Of a stretch of DNA of 64,000 nucleotides, positions 17,009 to 24,755 are shown one piece after another. Under the pieces are notes generated by a model, which was given only the letters and a program-made list of their open reading frames with translations, had not been told where the DNA came from and did not search any database. This DNA is from Enhydrobacter sp. (lineage in GTDB: Bacteria; Pseudomonadota; Alphaproteobacteria; Reyranellales; Reyranellaceae). The position numbers were made by a program, and so were the translations under genes. The stretch spans positions 372,001-436,000 of the forward strand of contig CP075528.1 in assembly GCA_025808875.1 (NCBI GenBank), in the 5' to 3' direction. How positions within the stretch are numbered: position 1 is the first letter of the stretch; the number at the start of each line of letters is the position of its first letter.

Positions 17009-17872
17009 ATGCAGGCACCGTCGGCTCTCGCTCAGGTCACCGCGCTGCTGCGCCTCATGCGGCCCCGGCAATGGGTGAAGAACGTCTTCGTGTTGGCGCC
17101 GCTGGTGTTCGCGCGAGAATACCTCGATCCCTCCTCGGTCGCGTCGGCGATTTTCGCCTTCGTGCTGTTCTGCCTCGCTTCCTCCGCCAGCTACATCGTC
17201 AATGACCTGCGCGACGTCGAGCGCGACCGGCTCCACGCCACCAAGCGGCGGAGCCGTCCGCTCGCCGCGGGCGAGATCGAACCCCGGTCGGCACTGGTGC
17301 TGCTCGGCCTGCTCTACGCCATCGTCGCGGCCGGAATCTGGGCCGACCCGCGCACCGGCCTGGTGATCGTGGGCTACATCGCGCTGAACCTCGCCTACAC
17401 CTTTGTCCTCAAGGACCAGCCGGTGCTCGACCTCTTCTGCATCGCCATCGGTTTCGTGCTGCGCGTCTATGCCGGCGCTGTCGCGCTCGCCGTGCCGCTG
17501 TCGAGCTGGATGGCGATCACCACGCTCTGCCTCGCGCTCTACCTCGCCGCCATCAAGCGGCGGCAGGAGCTCGAGGGCGGCGGCGCCGACACCCGCCGCG
17601 TGCTGGCGCGCTACTCGGTGCCGCTGATCGAGCGCTACGCCGAGATCTCGGCGACCGGCGCGCTGGTCTTCTACAGCCTGTTCGTCATCTCCTCGAACCA
17701 GAACCTGGTCGTCACCATCCCCTTGGTGATCTTTGGCCTGTTCCGCTACTGGTACGTCGTCGACCAGCAGAAGGACGGCGAATCGCCGACCGACGTGCTG
17801 CTCACCGACTTGCCGCTCATCGCCACCGTGCTGCTGTGGGTTGCCGCCTGCGTCTGGGCGCTGTGGCCCTGA
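17009..17872 (+). CDS. UbiA-family prenyltransferase, probable decaprenyl-phosphate phosphoribosyltransferase
   Basis: A 287-residue polytopic membrane protein of the UbiA superfamily. The opening RPRQWVKNVFVLAPLVFA is the recognised motif of DPPR synthase (Rv3806c-like), distinct from quinone-pathway UbiA. The first Asp-rich site is NDLRDVERD (residues 65-73), and the second region includes DQPVLDLFCIAIGFVLR. It would transfer phosphoribose from PRPP to polyprenyl phosphate. It is divergent from gtrA with only 49 nt between the starts. Together with the DprE1-like gene, this suggests an arabinose-donor route. Specificity rests on motif recognition and context. Confidence 0.75.
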   Translation: MQAPSALAQVTALLRLMRPRQWVKNVFVLAPLVFAREYLDPSSVASAIFAFVLFCLASSASYIVNDLRDVERDRLHATKRRSRPLAAGEIEPRSALVLLGLLYAIVAAGIWADPRTGLVIVGYIALNLAYTFVLKDQPVLDLFCIAIGFVLRVYAGAVALAVPLSSWMAITTLCLALYLAAIKRRQELEGGGADTRRVLARYSVPLIERYAEISATGALVFYSLFVISSNQNLVVTIPLVIFGLFRYWYVVDQQKDGESPTDVLLTDLPLIATVLLWVAACVWALWP

Positions 17873-17908
17873 GCGTTGCCGCGCCGCGCCCTGTGGATGA
17901 GTGGACGG

Positions 17909-17983
17909 CGAGGACTCCGAGGACTACCGAGGACTGTGAGGATTCGAGGACGAATGGTGTCCGATGCCGATGTCATCGGCATC
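17909..17983. repeat. Degenerate CGAGGACT direct repeats and a 21-nt palindrome
   Basis: CGAGGACT occurs three times in 27 nt (17909, 17918, 17928) and is followed by two diverged copies (TGAGGATT at 17937, CGAGGACG at 17945), giving a period of 8-10 nt. Downstream, GATGCCGATG, T, CATCGGCATC (17963-17983) is a perfect palindrome with 10-bp arms. No protein-coding signal was found in 17873-18199. The pattern could be a protein-binding site or the decayed edge of the island that follows. Confidence 0.5.
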
Positions 17984-18082
17984 CAGGCGGTCCTCGGTGA
18001 GAGGACCGCGCGAGGACGCCGGTCAGGTGAGGGGGGACGACCGGCCTTGCCTCAAGCTCTGGTAGTCACCTCGCCATCGACG

Positions 18083-18144
18083 ACTCGATCGGTAGTGACG
18101 CAACTGCGTCACTACCACTCGATCGGTAGTGGCGCAGTTTGAAA
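18083..18144 (+). repeat. Left copy of the GGTAGTG-CGCAGTTTGAAA repeat, with internal palindrome
   Basis: ACTCGATCGGTAGTG occurs at 18083 and again at 18117 (34-nt period). GGTAGTGACGCA, AC, TGCGTCACTACC forms a perfect 12-bp inverted repeat at 18091-18116. The second copy continues into CGCAGTTTGAAA (to 18144). The same sequence lies in the opposite orientation at 21229-21256. Such elements usually behave as dispersed palindromic repeats; here they bracket the island. Confidence 0.6.
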
Positions 18145-18199
18145 TCCAGCCCTAGCTCGGGGCCTGCACGCGCGACGCGTGGTGCGCTATGGTGCTGAC

Positions 18200-18418
18200 A
18201 TGGCCAAAGGACCCAAAGGCGAGCGCAGGCCCGCCGACCTGAGCAAACGAGCCTTCGCCATTGTCCAGATCGCCAGTGGCGAGGCTGAGGAGCCCGTCCG
18301 GTCGGAGAGCGCCCGGAAAGCGGGTAAGGCGGGGGGGCCGGCTCGGGCCGCAAAGCTAACCCCGGCCCGAAGGAAGGCCATCGCTGAGAAGGCTGCAAGG
18401 GCTCGCTGGGAGAAATAG
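18200..18418 (+). CDS. Small basic protein of unknown function
   Basis: A 72-residue product, MAKGPKGERRPADLSKRAFA onwards, ending KLTPARRKAIAEKAARARWE plus Lys. The Lys/Arg/Ala-rich C-terminal helix (residues about 50-70) is like the short KAARARW tails found in small plasmid- and island-encoded proteins of alphaproteobacteria, which are presumed nucleic-acid binding. There is an upstream ATG-like alternative at 18179, but it adds only seven codons. The gene is close to the left repeat of the island. No function is assigned. Confidence 0.5.
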   Translation: MAKGPKGERRPADLSKRAFAIVQIASGEAEEPVRSESARKAGKAGGPARAAKLTPARRKAIAEKAARARWEK

Positions 18419-18487
18419 AGACGAGATTCACTGGGCGGTGAATCTGTTCTCTTGCAATGAGAGACAGAGGCGTGTATCTCCGTCTCC

Positions 18488-18955
18488 ATGGTTAGCGACC
18501 CAGTCTTGGTCCAGCTTTTGGAGCGCCGCCGCAAGGCGCAACTTCGGATTGAACGCGGCAAAGCCATTGTCGAACGTGGCAATGCTGAGTTGGCTGAATG
18601 TGATCGTTTTGAAGCGTTCTATCGTTCTGCCGTCGCCGCGGCAAAGCCAGATCCCGCCGACGCTGAGTTCTTTGGAGCGGCGCACGAGAAGCGCCAGATC
18701 GAGCAACTCGCCCGCAGCCGCGCTCAGTTTGAGCAGCAATCCACCCTCAAAAAGGCGATTAAGGCCATTCTGGCAAACCATCCAGAAGGGCTGCTGTCTG
18801 GCGATCTACTGACAGCACTGCGCCAGAGCGGATACCCCGGCCTGCTTCGCACGTCGATGTCGCCGCAGTTGAGCAGGATGAAAGACAGGGACGTGGTCAA
18901 CGTCGATGGCAAATGGACGCTGATCGAAAATAAGACGGCCGCGTCCCTCTTGTGA
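18488..18955 (+). CDS. Island-encoded protein with coiled coil and winged-helix-like end
   Basis: A 155-residue protein. Residues 1-95 are charged and likely coiled coil (LERRRKAQLRIERGKAIVER, and EKRQIEQLARSRAQFEQQ). Residues 97-150 resemble a winged helix (AIKAILANHPEGLLSGDLLT, then TSMSPQLSRMKDRDVVNV, then GKWTLIEN). This recalls regulators of mobile elements, but no family is recognised. Codon use is less GC-biased than the flanks. The stop codon lies inside a strong hairpin (18937-18965). Confidence 0.55.
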   Translation: MVSDPVLVQLLERRRKAQLRIERGKAIVERGNAELAECDRFEAFYRSAVAAAKPDPADAEFFGAAHEKRQIEQLARSRAQFEQQSTLKKAIKAILANHPEGLLSGDLLTALRQSGYPGLLRTSMSPQLSRMKDRDVVNVDGKWTLIENKTAASLL

Positions 18956-19140
18956 GGGCGCGGCCGGACAGTATTCCCGCCTAGAGCGGGCGATCTCAGA
19001 CGACCCTTGCGAGGAGCAAGGCTAACCCCCGGTGAGACGGGTGGTGAGAAAGGCTAGGTGCCCCATGAGGGCCTAAACTTCCCCGGTCGCGGGGGTCGGT
19101 AGGCGCTGCAACGCTTATCGGCCCCTTCGGCCATTTTCTA
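18937..19140 (+). ncRNA. Hairpin-rich segment ending in a terminator-like stem; candidate structured RNA
   Basis: Six stems follow each other in 200 nt: GGCCGCG-T-CCCTC/GAGGGCGCGGCC (18937-18965), CCCGC/GCGGG (18976-18990), CCTTGC/GCAAGG (19005-19021), TAGG-GCCC/GGGC-CTA (19055-19075), CCCCG/CGGGG (19081-19094) and GGCC/GGCC (19120-19132). The last is followed directly by ATTTTCT, the pattern of a Rho-independent terminator. No reading frame covers the segment. The order of stems and the terminal U-tract suggest a small RNA or a leader, but no known RNA family was recognised and a promoter is not seen. Confidence 0.3.
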
Positions 19141-19251
19141 TCAACCCACTGATAAAACGTCAAGATTCGATTTCCAGGCAGGTTTCGGCATCGTGGAGAC
19201 ATGCTTAGTTAACTGAACAAAATGCTTGACAGAGTCCGAGGAGAGACTACG

Positions 19252-20145
19252 ATGTCTCCCATGAACAGCCTCTCCGCCGCCAAGCGCGCTCAAATCCTCG
19301 GAATGCTCTGCGAGGGCATGTCGATCCGCGCCGCGTCCCGACTGGCCGACGTGTCCCACAACACCGTCATGAAGATGTTGGTTGAGGCTGGTATGGCCTG
19401 CTCCGACTATCAGGACCGGGCGCTTGTGAACCTGCCGTGCACCCGCCTCCAGCTCGACGAGATTTGGTCCTTCGTCGGCAAGAAGGCGAAGAACATCAAG
19501 GGCGAGGACACCGACAAGGGGCTGGGCGACGCGTGGACGTGGACGGCGATCTGCGCCGAAACGAAGCTGATCCCGTCATGGTTCGTCGGTGACCATAGCT
19601 ATCGATCCGCCGGCATCTTCGTTCGTGATCTTGGCCGTCGCCTGCAGGGCCGCGTCCAGATCACGACGGACGGCAACCGCGCTTACCTGTCGGCCATCAA
19701 GAGCCTCTCGGCTGATCTGGAGGTCGACTACGCCATGCTGATCAAGCACTACGGCCCAGCCCCCGATAAGGGCGAGCGCCGCTACAGCCCGGCCGAATGC
19801 GTGGGCACGTCGGTAGAGACGATCCAGGGCGCACCCGAGTACGGGCACGTCAATACGTCCTACGTCGAGCGGGCCAACCTCACGCTGCGTATGGGCTGCC
19901 GTCGCTTCACCCGCCTGACCAACGCCTTCTCAAAGAAAGTCGAGAACCACACTTGGGCCGTGTCGCTGCACCTGATGCATTACAACTTCGCCCGCATTCA
20001 CAAGACGCTGCGCATCACGCCGGCCATGGCTGCGGGCGTGACCGATCATGTTTGGTCGCTGGAGGAGATCGCGGCTCTTAGCCAGCCGGTCGCACCGACA
20101 AAGCGCGGCGCATATAGGAAAACGCGAGAGGCGGGCACCGCTTGA
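19252..20145 (+). CDS. IS1-type DDE transposase (orphan copy)
   Basis: A 297-residue transposase. It has an N-terminal helix-turn-helix region (SIRAASRLADVSHNTVMKML), a first catalytic aspartate in LQLDEIWSFVGKKAK, a second in QITTDGNRAYLSA and a probable acid in TSYVERANLTLRMGCRRF, followed by FSKKVENHTWAVSLHLMHYN. This is the IS1-like family common in alphaproteobacteria. The ATG at 19252 has a GAGGAG site 8 nt before it; an in-frame ATG at 19222 lacks one. No terminal inverted repeats were found, so it may be a stranded or domesticated copy rather than a complete IS. Confidence 0.8.
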   Translation: MSPMNSLSAAKRAQILGMLCEGMSIRAASRLADVSHNTVMKMLVEAGMACSDYQDRALVNLPCTRLQLDEIWSFVGKKAKNIKGEDTDKGLGDAWTWTAICAETKLIPSWFVGDHSYRSAGIFVRDLGRRLQGRVQITTDGNRAYLSAIKSLSADLEVDYAMLIKHYGPAPDKGERRYSPAECVGTSVETIQGAPEYGHVNTSYVERANLTLRMGCRRFTRLTNAFSKKVENHTWAVSLHLMHYNFARIHKTLRITPAMAAGVTDHVWSLEEIAALSQPVAPTKRGAYRKTREAGTA

Positions 20146-20148
20146 AGT

Positions 20149-20703
20149 CTACGCGGGGACCAAGCCACCATCCATATGAGCGTCGTTGTCGTCTCGTTTG
20201 TGCTTTAATGTACTCGCGGCAATTGCCACTTCCTTCGCGGGATCGACCGCGACCTCTGAAATCAGCCGCTCGCGCATCGAAGCAGTTGCAGGCCAGCGGT
20301 AAAGCATGGCCACTGTTCCGGAGGTCACGGACATCAGAAACGACCTGTACAGATCAGGACGCTGACGCTCGAGATCAGACAACTCACGGGCCAAAGCCTT
20401 GGCATCTTCTTTCGCCTCCGGAGGTGCCTCAATATTCCAGCGCGCGGCCAAACGAGCACATGTCTTCTCGTTCGATAGTGCGTCGCTGAAATCTATGAGC
20501 TTCTGCTCAAACTCCTCAAAGCCTGTCCCGCATTTAAGGAAGGCTTCCAAGTGCTCATAGTGAAGCGCAAGGAAATGGGCGGCCGTCTCCATATCGCGCG
20601 TGCGCTTCGCCTGGCGCCTGCGCAGGTCCACCATAATGCAGTAGACCGCAATCAGAGCGACCGCTGCGAGCATGAATTCTGACCAGCTGATATGCGCGAA
20701 CAT
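20149..20703 (-). CDS. Membrane-anchored protein of unknown function
   Basis: A 184-residue protein with one N-terminal membrane helix (residues about 7-25, SWSEFMLAAVALIAVYCIMV) followed by a basic stretch and a cytoplasmic, helical domain rich in Glu/Ala. The ATG at 20703 has a GGAGAG site directly upstream. It is 19 nt downstream of the other small membrane gene on the same strand, so the two probably form an operon. No known domain. The gene stops 3 nt from the transposase stop in a convergent arrangement. Confidence 0.55.
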   Translation of the reverse strand: MFAHISWSEFMLAAVALIAVYCIMVDLRRRQAKRTRDMETAAHFLALHYEHLEAFLKCGTGFEEFEQKLIDFSDALSNEKTCARLAARWNIEAPPEAKEDAKALARELSDLERQRPDLYRSFLMSVTSGTVAMLYRWPATASMRERLISEVAVDPAKEVAIAASTLKHKRDDNDAHMDGGLVPA

Positions 20704-20721
20704 AGCTCTCTCCAATCCCGC

Positions 20722-21042
20722 CTACCTCCGGCTACCCCTTGAAGCCGGCCTTGACGGTTTCGGTTTCGGTCGCCGTTTCGCGTCTTTGAGCAGCTTCCCC
20801 TCCTGCTCAATGCGCGCAATTTCAATCTCAGCCATACGCTCTCGATGACGGTCCATCCGGACGTCCCGATAAAGAAAACCACCATAGATTACGCACGTCA
20901 CGATGCTGGTCGCAAACGGGTCTAAGCCGAAGCGGCCGACGGCACCTACGTAACCGCCGAACAGGGCCAAAGCCAGAAGCGCTGGCGCGCCATGCTTCTC
21001 CAGGCTCCGCCTGAAGCCTGCTAGATATGATAGAGCGTCCAC
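20722..21042 (-). CDS. Small two-helix membrane protein of unknown function
   Basis: A 106-residue product with two predicted membrane helices (ALLALALFGGYVGAVGRFG and TSIVTCVIYGGFLYRDV), then a highly charged, basic tail (KDAKRRPKPKPSRPASRGSR). The only in-frame start is a GTG at 21042. Together with the downstream membrane-anchored gene it forms a two-gene unit in a lower-GC stretch. Nothing in the sequence says whether it is a toxin, a holin-like protein or a transport accessory. Confidence 0.5.
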   Translation of the reverse strand: MDALSYLAGFRRSLEKHGAPALLALALFGGYVGAVGRFGLDPFATSIVTCVIYGGFLYRDVRMDRHRERMAEIEIARIEQEGKLLKDAKRRPKPKPSRPASRGSRR

Positions 21043-21228
21043 CCAAATGCCATTTCTTCATTACGAGATTTGCGGTCATGGACGACAACTCTCGGTGATG
21101 GTTCCTGACATTTTTTACCGTTTTCCGATAAAAAGCAAGGTCCGTGCATTTTTTTGGGAAGGGGGGATAATCCGGAGTTGGGACTATCTTTGCGTCTCGC
21201 GCCTCGCGAACGCCGTTCGCACCCCTAG

Positions 21229-21256
21229 TTTCAAACTGCGTCACTACCACTCGATC
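21229..21256 (-). repeat. Right, inverted copy of the GGTAGTG-CGCAGTTTGAAA repeat
   Basis: On the plus strand it reads TTTCAAACTGCGTCACTACC then ACTCGATC, the reverse complement of the left copy except for one A/G change in the core and two extra bases in the GATCGAGTGG part. It ends about 20 nt before the ccrM palindrome. With the left copy it brackets the accessory genes. Confidence 0.6.
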
Positions 21257-21275
21257 TTGTGGATCGATCTTCTAA

Positions 21276-22423
<1,148 letters not shown>

Positions 22424-22496
22424 CCCGGCGGACTGAGCCGGACGGCGCGGACATCCGGACGATCCAGCCAAGATCCTTGCGCCATCGGCATCGAAC

Positions 22497-22529
22497 CCGT
22501 CCGGCCGGGAATGGACGCCGGCCGGACGG
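22497..22529 (+). terminator. Strong hairpin between convergent ccrM and mutY
   Basis: CCGTCCGGCCGG, loop GAATGGACG, CCGGCCGGACGG: a perfect 12-bp stem 74 nt after the ccrM stop and 4 nt before the mutY stop on the other strand. The following TGGCTATTTC has only a weak T-tract. It is the likely bidirectional terminator of this convergent pair. Confidence 0.5.
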
Positions 22530-22532
22530 TGG

Positions 22533-23585
22533 CTATTTCAGGGCGTGGGCGATGACCTTGCGCATCACTGTGGGCAGCGCCCGCTCGGTCATGCGGTCGA
22601 GCATGCACCAGGCGCTGCCCGGCGCGAGGCGGGCGAGCCGCGCGGTCGTGGCGGTGGCCCGGGCGACGGCGAGCTCGAGATGGAAGTGCGTGAAGGTGTG
22701 GCGCACGCCGCCCTCGAGCACCTTCCAGTTGGCCGGCACGGGCGCCTCCTCGAGCGCCTCCGCGATCAGAAGCCTGCCCTCGCGCCAGGCGCTCGACGGC
22801 ACCTCGTCCATGCCGCCCAGCAATCCCCGGGGCGGGCGCTTGCGCAGCAGGATGGCGCCGTCCGGCCGAGACAGCACGAAGGCGAGGCCGCGGCGCGTCG
22901 GCTTGTCGGCCTTGGGCGCGCGGCGCGGCAGCTCGTCGGCGATGTTCAGGGCGCGCGCCTGGCAGTTCTTCATCAGCGGGCAGATGACGCAGCGCGGGCC
23001 GCGCGGCGTGCAGACCGTGGCGCCGAGATCCATCATCGCCTGGGCGTAGTCGCCGGCGCGGGCCTGCGGCACCAGCCGGCCGGCGCGTGCCCGGATTTCG
23101 GGCTTGGCATCGGGCAGCGGCGTGTCGATGGCGAAGAGCCGCGCGATCACCCGCTCGACATTGCCGTCGACGGCCGACGCCGGGTGGTCGAAGGCGATGG
23201 CGCGAAGCGCGGCGGCGGTATAGGGGCCGATGCCGGGCAGCGCGAGCAGCGCCGCCTCGTCCTCGGGAAAGCGCCCACCATGGTCGTCGCACACGGCGCG
23301 CGCGCAGGCGTGCAGGTTGCGCGCGCGGGCATAGTAGCCGAGCCCGGCCCACGCCGAGAGCACCTCGTCGAGCGGCGCGGCGGCGAGCGCCCCGACCGTC
23401 GGCCAGCGCTCGACGAAGCGGCGGTAGTAGTCGCCGACCGTCGCCACCGTGGTCTGCTGCAACATGATCTCCGACAGCCACACGCGGTAGGGATCCAGGC
23501 GCGTACCGGGCAGGGCGCGCCACGGCAGGGTGCGACGATGACGGTCGTACCAGGCAAGCAAACGTGAGGCGTGCATCGTGGTCAT
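22533..23585 (-). CDS. mutY: Adenine DNA glycosylase
   Basis: A 350-residue HhH-GPD glycosylase that removes adenine opposite 8-oxoguanine. Catalytic Glu39 is in WLSEIMLQQTTV and Asp140 in SAVDGNVERVIARL, after the hairpin LPGIGPYTAAALRAI. The [4Fe-4S] loop is C192-X6-C199-X2-C202-X5-C208. The C-terminal MutT-like domain that reads 8-oxoG is present (from residue about 235, with LRKRPPRGLLGGMDEVPSS). Length is normal. The start chosen at 23585 gives MTTMHASRLL; the ATG three codons on is also possible. It is divergent from the DciA-DsbA gene. Confidence 0.95.
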   Translation of the reverse strand: MTTMHASRLLAWYDRHRRTLPWRALPGTRLDPYRVWLSEIMLQQTTVATVGDYYRRFVERWPTVGALAAAPLDEVLSAWAGLGYYARARNLHACARAVCDDHGGRFPEDEAALLALPGIGPYTAAALRAIAFDHPASAVDGNVERVIARLFAIDTPLPDAKPEIRARAGRLVPQARAGDYAQAMMDLGATVCTPRGPRCVICPLMKNCQARALNIADELPRRAPKADKPTRRGLAFVLSRPDGAILLRKRPPRGLLGGMDEVPSSAWREGRLLIAEALEEAPVPANWKVLEGGVRHTFTHFHLELAVARATATTARLARLAPGSAWCMLDRMTERALPTVMRKVIAHALK

Positions 23586-23613
23586 GCGCCGGACCGTGTC
23601 TTACCATGGCGCC

Positions 23614-24699
23614 ATGCGCGACAGTGGCTTTCGCAGCGTCGGCGGGTTGGCGCAGCGCCTGACCTCGGGCATCGCCCGCGGCCGCGGGGCGTCGATCGCC
23701 CGCCTGCGCGCCGACTGGGCCTCGATCGTCGGCCCGGAACTGGCGCGCGTCACCCTGCCCGACGCCTTGCTGGCCGGCCGCGGCGCCCGGCAGGGCGGCG
23801 GCAAGCAGGGGAGTGGCAAGGTCCTCAAGCTTCGCGTGGCGGGTGCGGCGGCCCTCGAGGTCCAGCATTCCGCCGCGTTGATCGTCGAACGCGTCAACGC
23901 CCATTTCGGCCATCGCCAGGTCGACGACATCCGCCTGGTCCAGGGCGCCATTCCGCGGCCGCCGGCGCCCGGTCGTCCGCGACCGGTCGATCCGCAGCTC
24001 GCGGCGCGGCTGGCCGATCGCGTCAGCACCGTGAAGGACCCCGACCTGCGCGCGGCGCTGGCCCGGCTCGGTGCCCGGGTGACGCTGACCCGGCGCGGCG
24101 TGTTCGTCGGCCTGCTCGGCGCGGTCGCCGTCGGTCGCGAGGCCGAGGCGCAGGGGGGCGATGCCGCCAAGTTGCTCGACGTGCTGCCGAGCGACCATGT
24201 GCTGGGCGACCGCGCGGCGCCCAACGTGCTGATCGACTATTTCTCCATGACCTGCCCGCACTGCGCCAACTTCAACGCCGCGGTGCTGCCGGCGCTCAAG
24301 CGCGAGTGGATCGATCCCGGCAGGCTCAAGCTCGTCATGCGCCACTTTCCCTCGGAAGCGGTGGCCACGCAGGCGGCACTGCTCGCCGAAAGCCGGGCCC
24401 CCGAGCACTTCTACGACACCGTCGATGCCCTGCTGCGCACCCAGTTCGACTGGCTCACCGCGGCCGATCCGGCGGCCGAGATGGTCAAGGTCATGGCCAC
24501 GCTCGGCGTGTCGCGCGAGGCCGCGAGAGCCGCCTTCGACGACAGCCGGCTTTTGGACAAGATCGTCGCCGATGTGCAGTCGGGCCACGCCCTCGGGGTG
24601 CGCTTCACGCCCACCCTGTTCATCAACGACCACAATTACGGCAGTCCCGGCGGCGGGCTGGAGGGGATCGCCGGAATTCTACGCCAGGTGGGGCGGTAA
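23614..24699 (+). CDS. DUF721/DciA domain fused in frame to a DsbA-like thiol oxidoreductase
   Basis: A 361-residue frame. Residues 5-150 are DUF721 (DciA-like: GLAQRLTSGIARGRGASIAR then RADWASIVGPELARVTLPD, and KVLKLRVAGAAALEVQH), a cytosolic domain linked to the replicative helicase. Residues 156-180 look like a signal with twin arginines (TRRGVFVGLLGAVAVG, then EAEAQ). Residues 186-361 are a DsbA-type thioredoxin fold with CPHC at 214-217 and the cis-Pro loop TPT at 332-334. No stop separates the two. An in-frame GTG at 24079 (codon 156) could start the secreted half, so this may be two products from one frame. The cytosolic and exported halves are normally separate genes. Confidence 0.75.
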   Translation: MRDSGFRSVGGLAQRLTSGIARGRGASIARLRADWASIVGPELARVTLPDALLAGRGARQGGGKQGSGKVLKLRVAGAAALEVQHSAALIVERVNAHFGHRQVDDIRLVQGAIPRPPAPGRPRPVDPQLAARLADRVSTVKDPDLRAALARLGARVTLTRRGVFVGLLGAVAVGREAEAQGGDAAKLLDVLPSDHVLGDRAAPNVLIDYFSMTCPHCANFNAAVLPALKREWIDPGRLKLVMRHFPSEAVATQAALLAESRAPEHFYDTVDALLRTQFDWLTAADPAAEMVKVMATLGVSREAARAAFDDSRLLDKIVADVQSGHALGVRFTPTLFINDHNYGSPGGGLEGIAGILRQVGR

Positions 24700-24755
24700 A
24701 CGTTTGACTCCCCACAGGGTCAATTCCCAAGATGTAGTGGAGAGGAAGGCTGGTA

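Larger units (their letters stand above)
18083..21256. mobile_element. Candidate 3.2-kb genomic island bracketed by inverted repeats
   Basis: The two inverted copies of the GGTAGTG(A/G)CGCAGTTTGAAA repeat enclose two small ORFs of unknown type, a hairpin-rich segment, an orphan IS1-type transposase and two small membrane-protein genes. The base composition is visibly lower in GC than the flanks, above all after 20 kb, with A/T runs near 21.1 kb. No target-site duplication or terminal IS repeat was found, so the boundaries are only the repeats. Whether the whole unit moves is unknown. Confidence 0.4.

Noticed and set aside
18956..19140. tRNA, tmRNA, SRP RNA or RNase P RNA in the hairpin-rich segment
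   Set aside because: No CCA end, TpsiC-like loop, GGAAGC loop or RNase P consensus blocks were found.
19226..19253. TTGACA and TACGAT at 16-nt spacing around the transposase start
   Set aside because: The -10-like hexamer overlaps the start codon, so it could give only a leaderless or internal start, and the match is weak; treated as chance.
19140..20200. Complete insertion sequence around the IS1-type transposase
   Set aside because: No terminal inverted repeats or target-site duplication could be seen next to the gene, so only the transposase gene is annotated.
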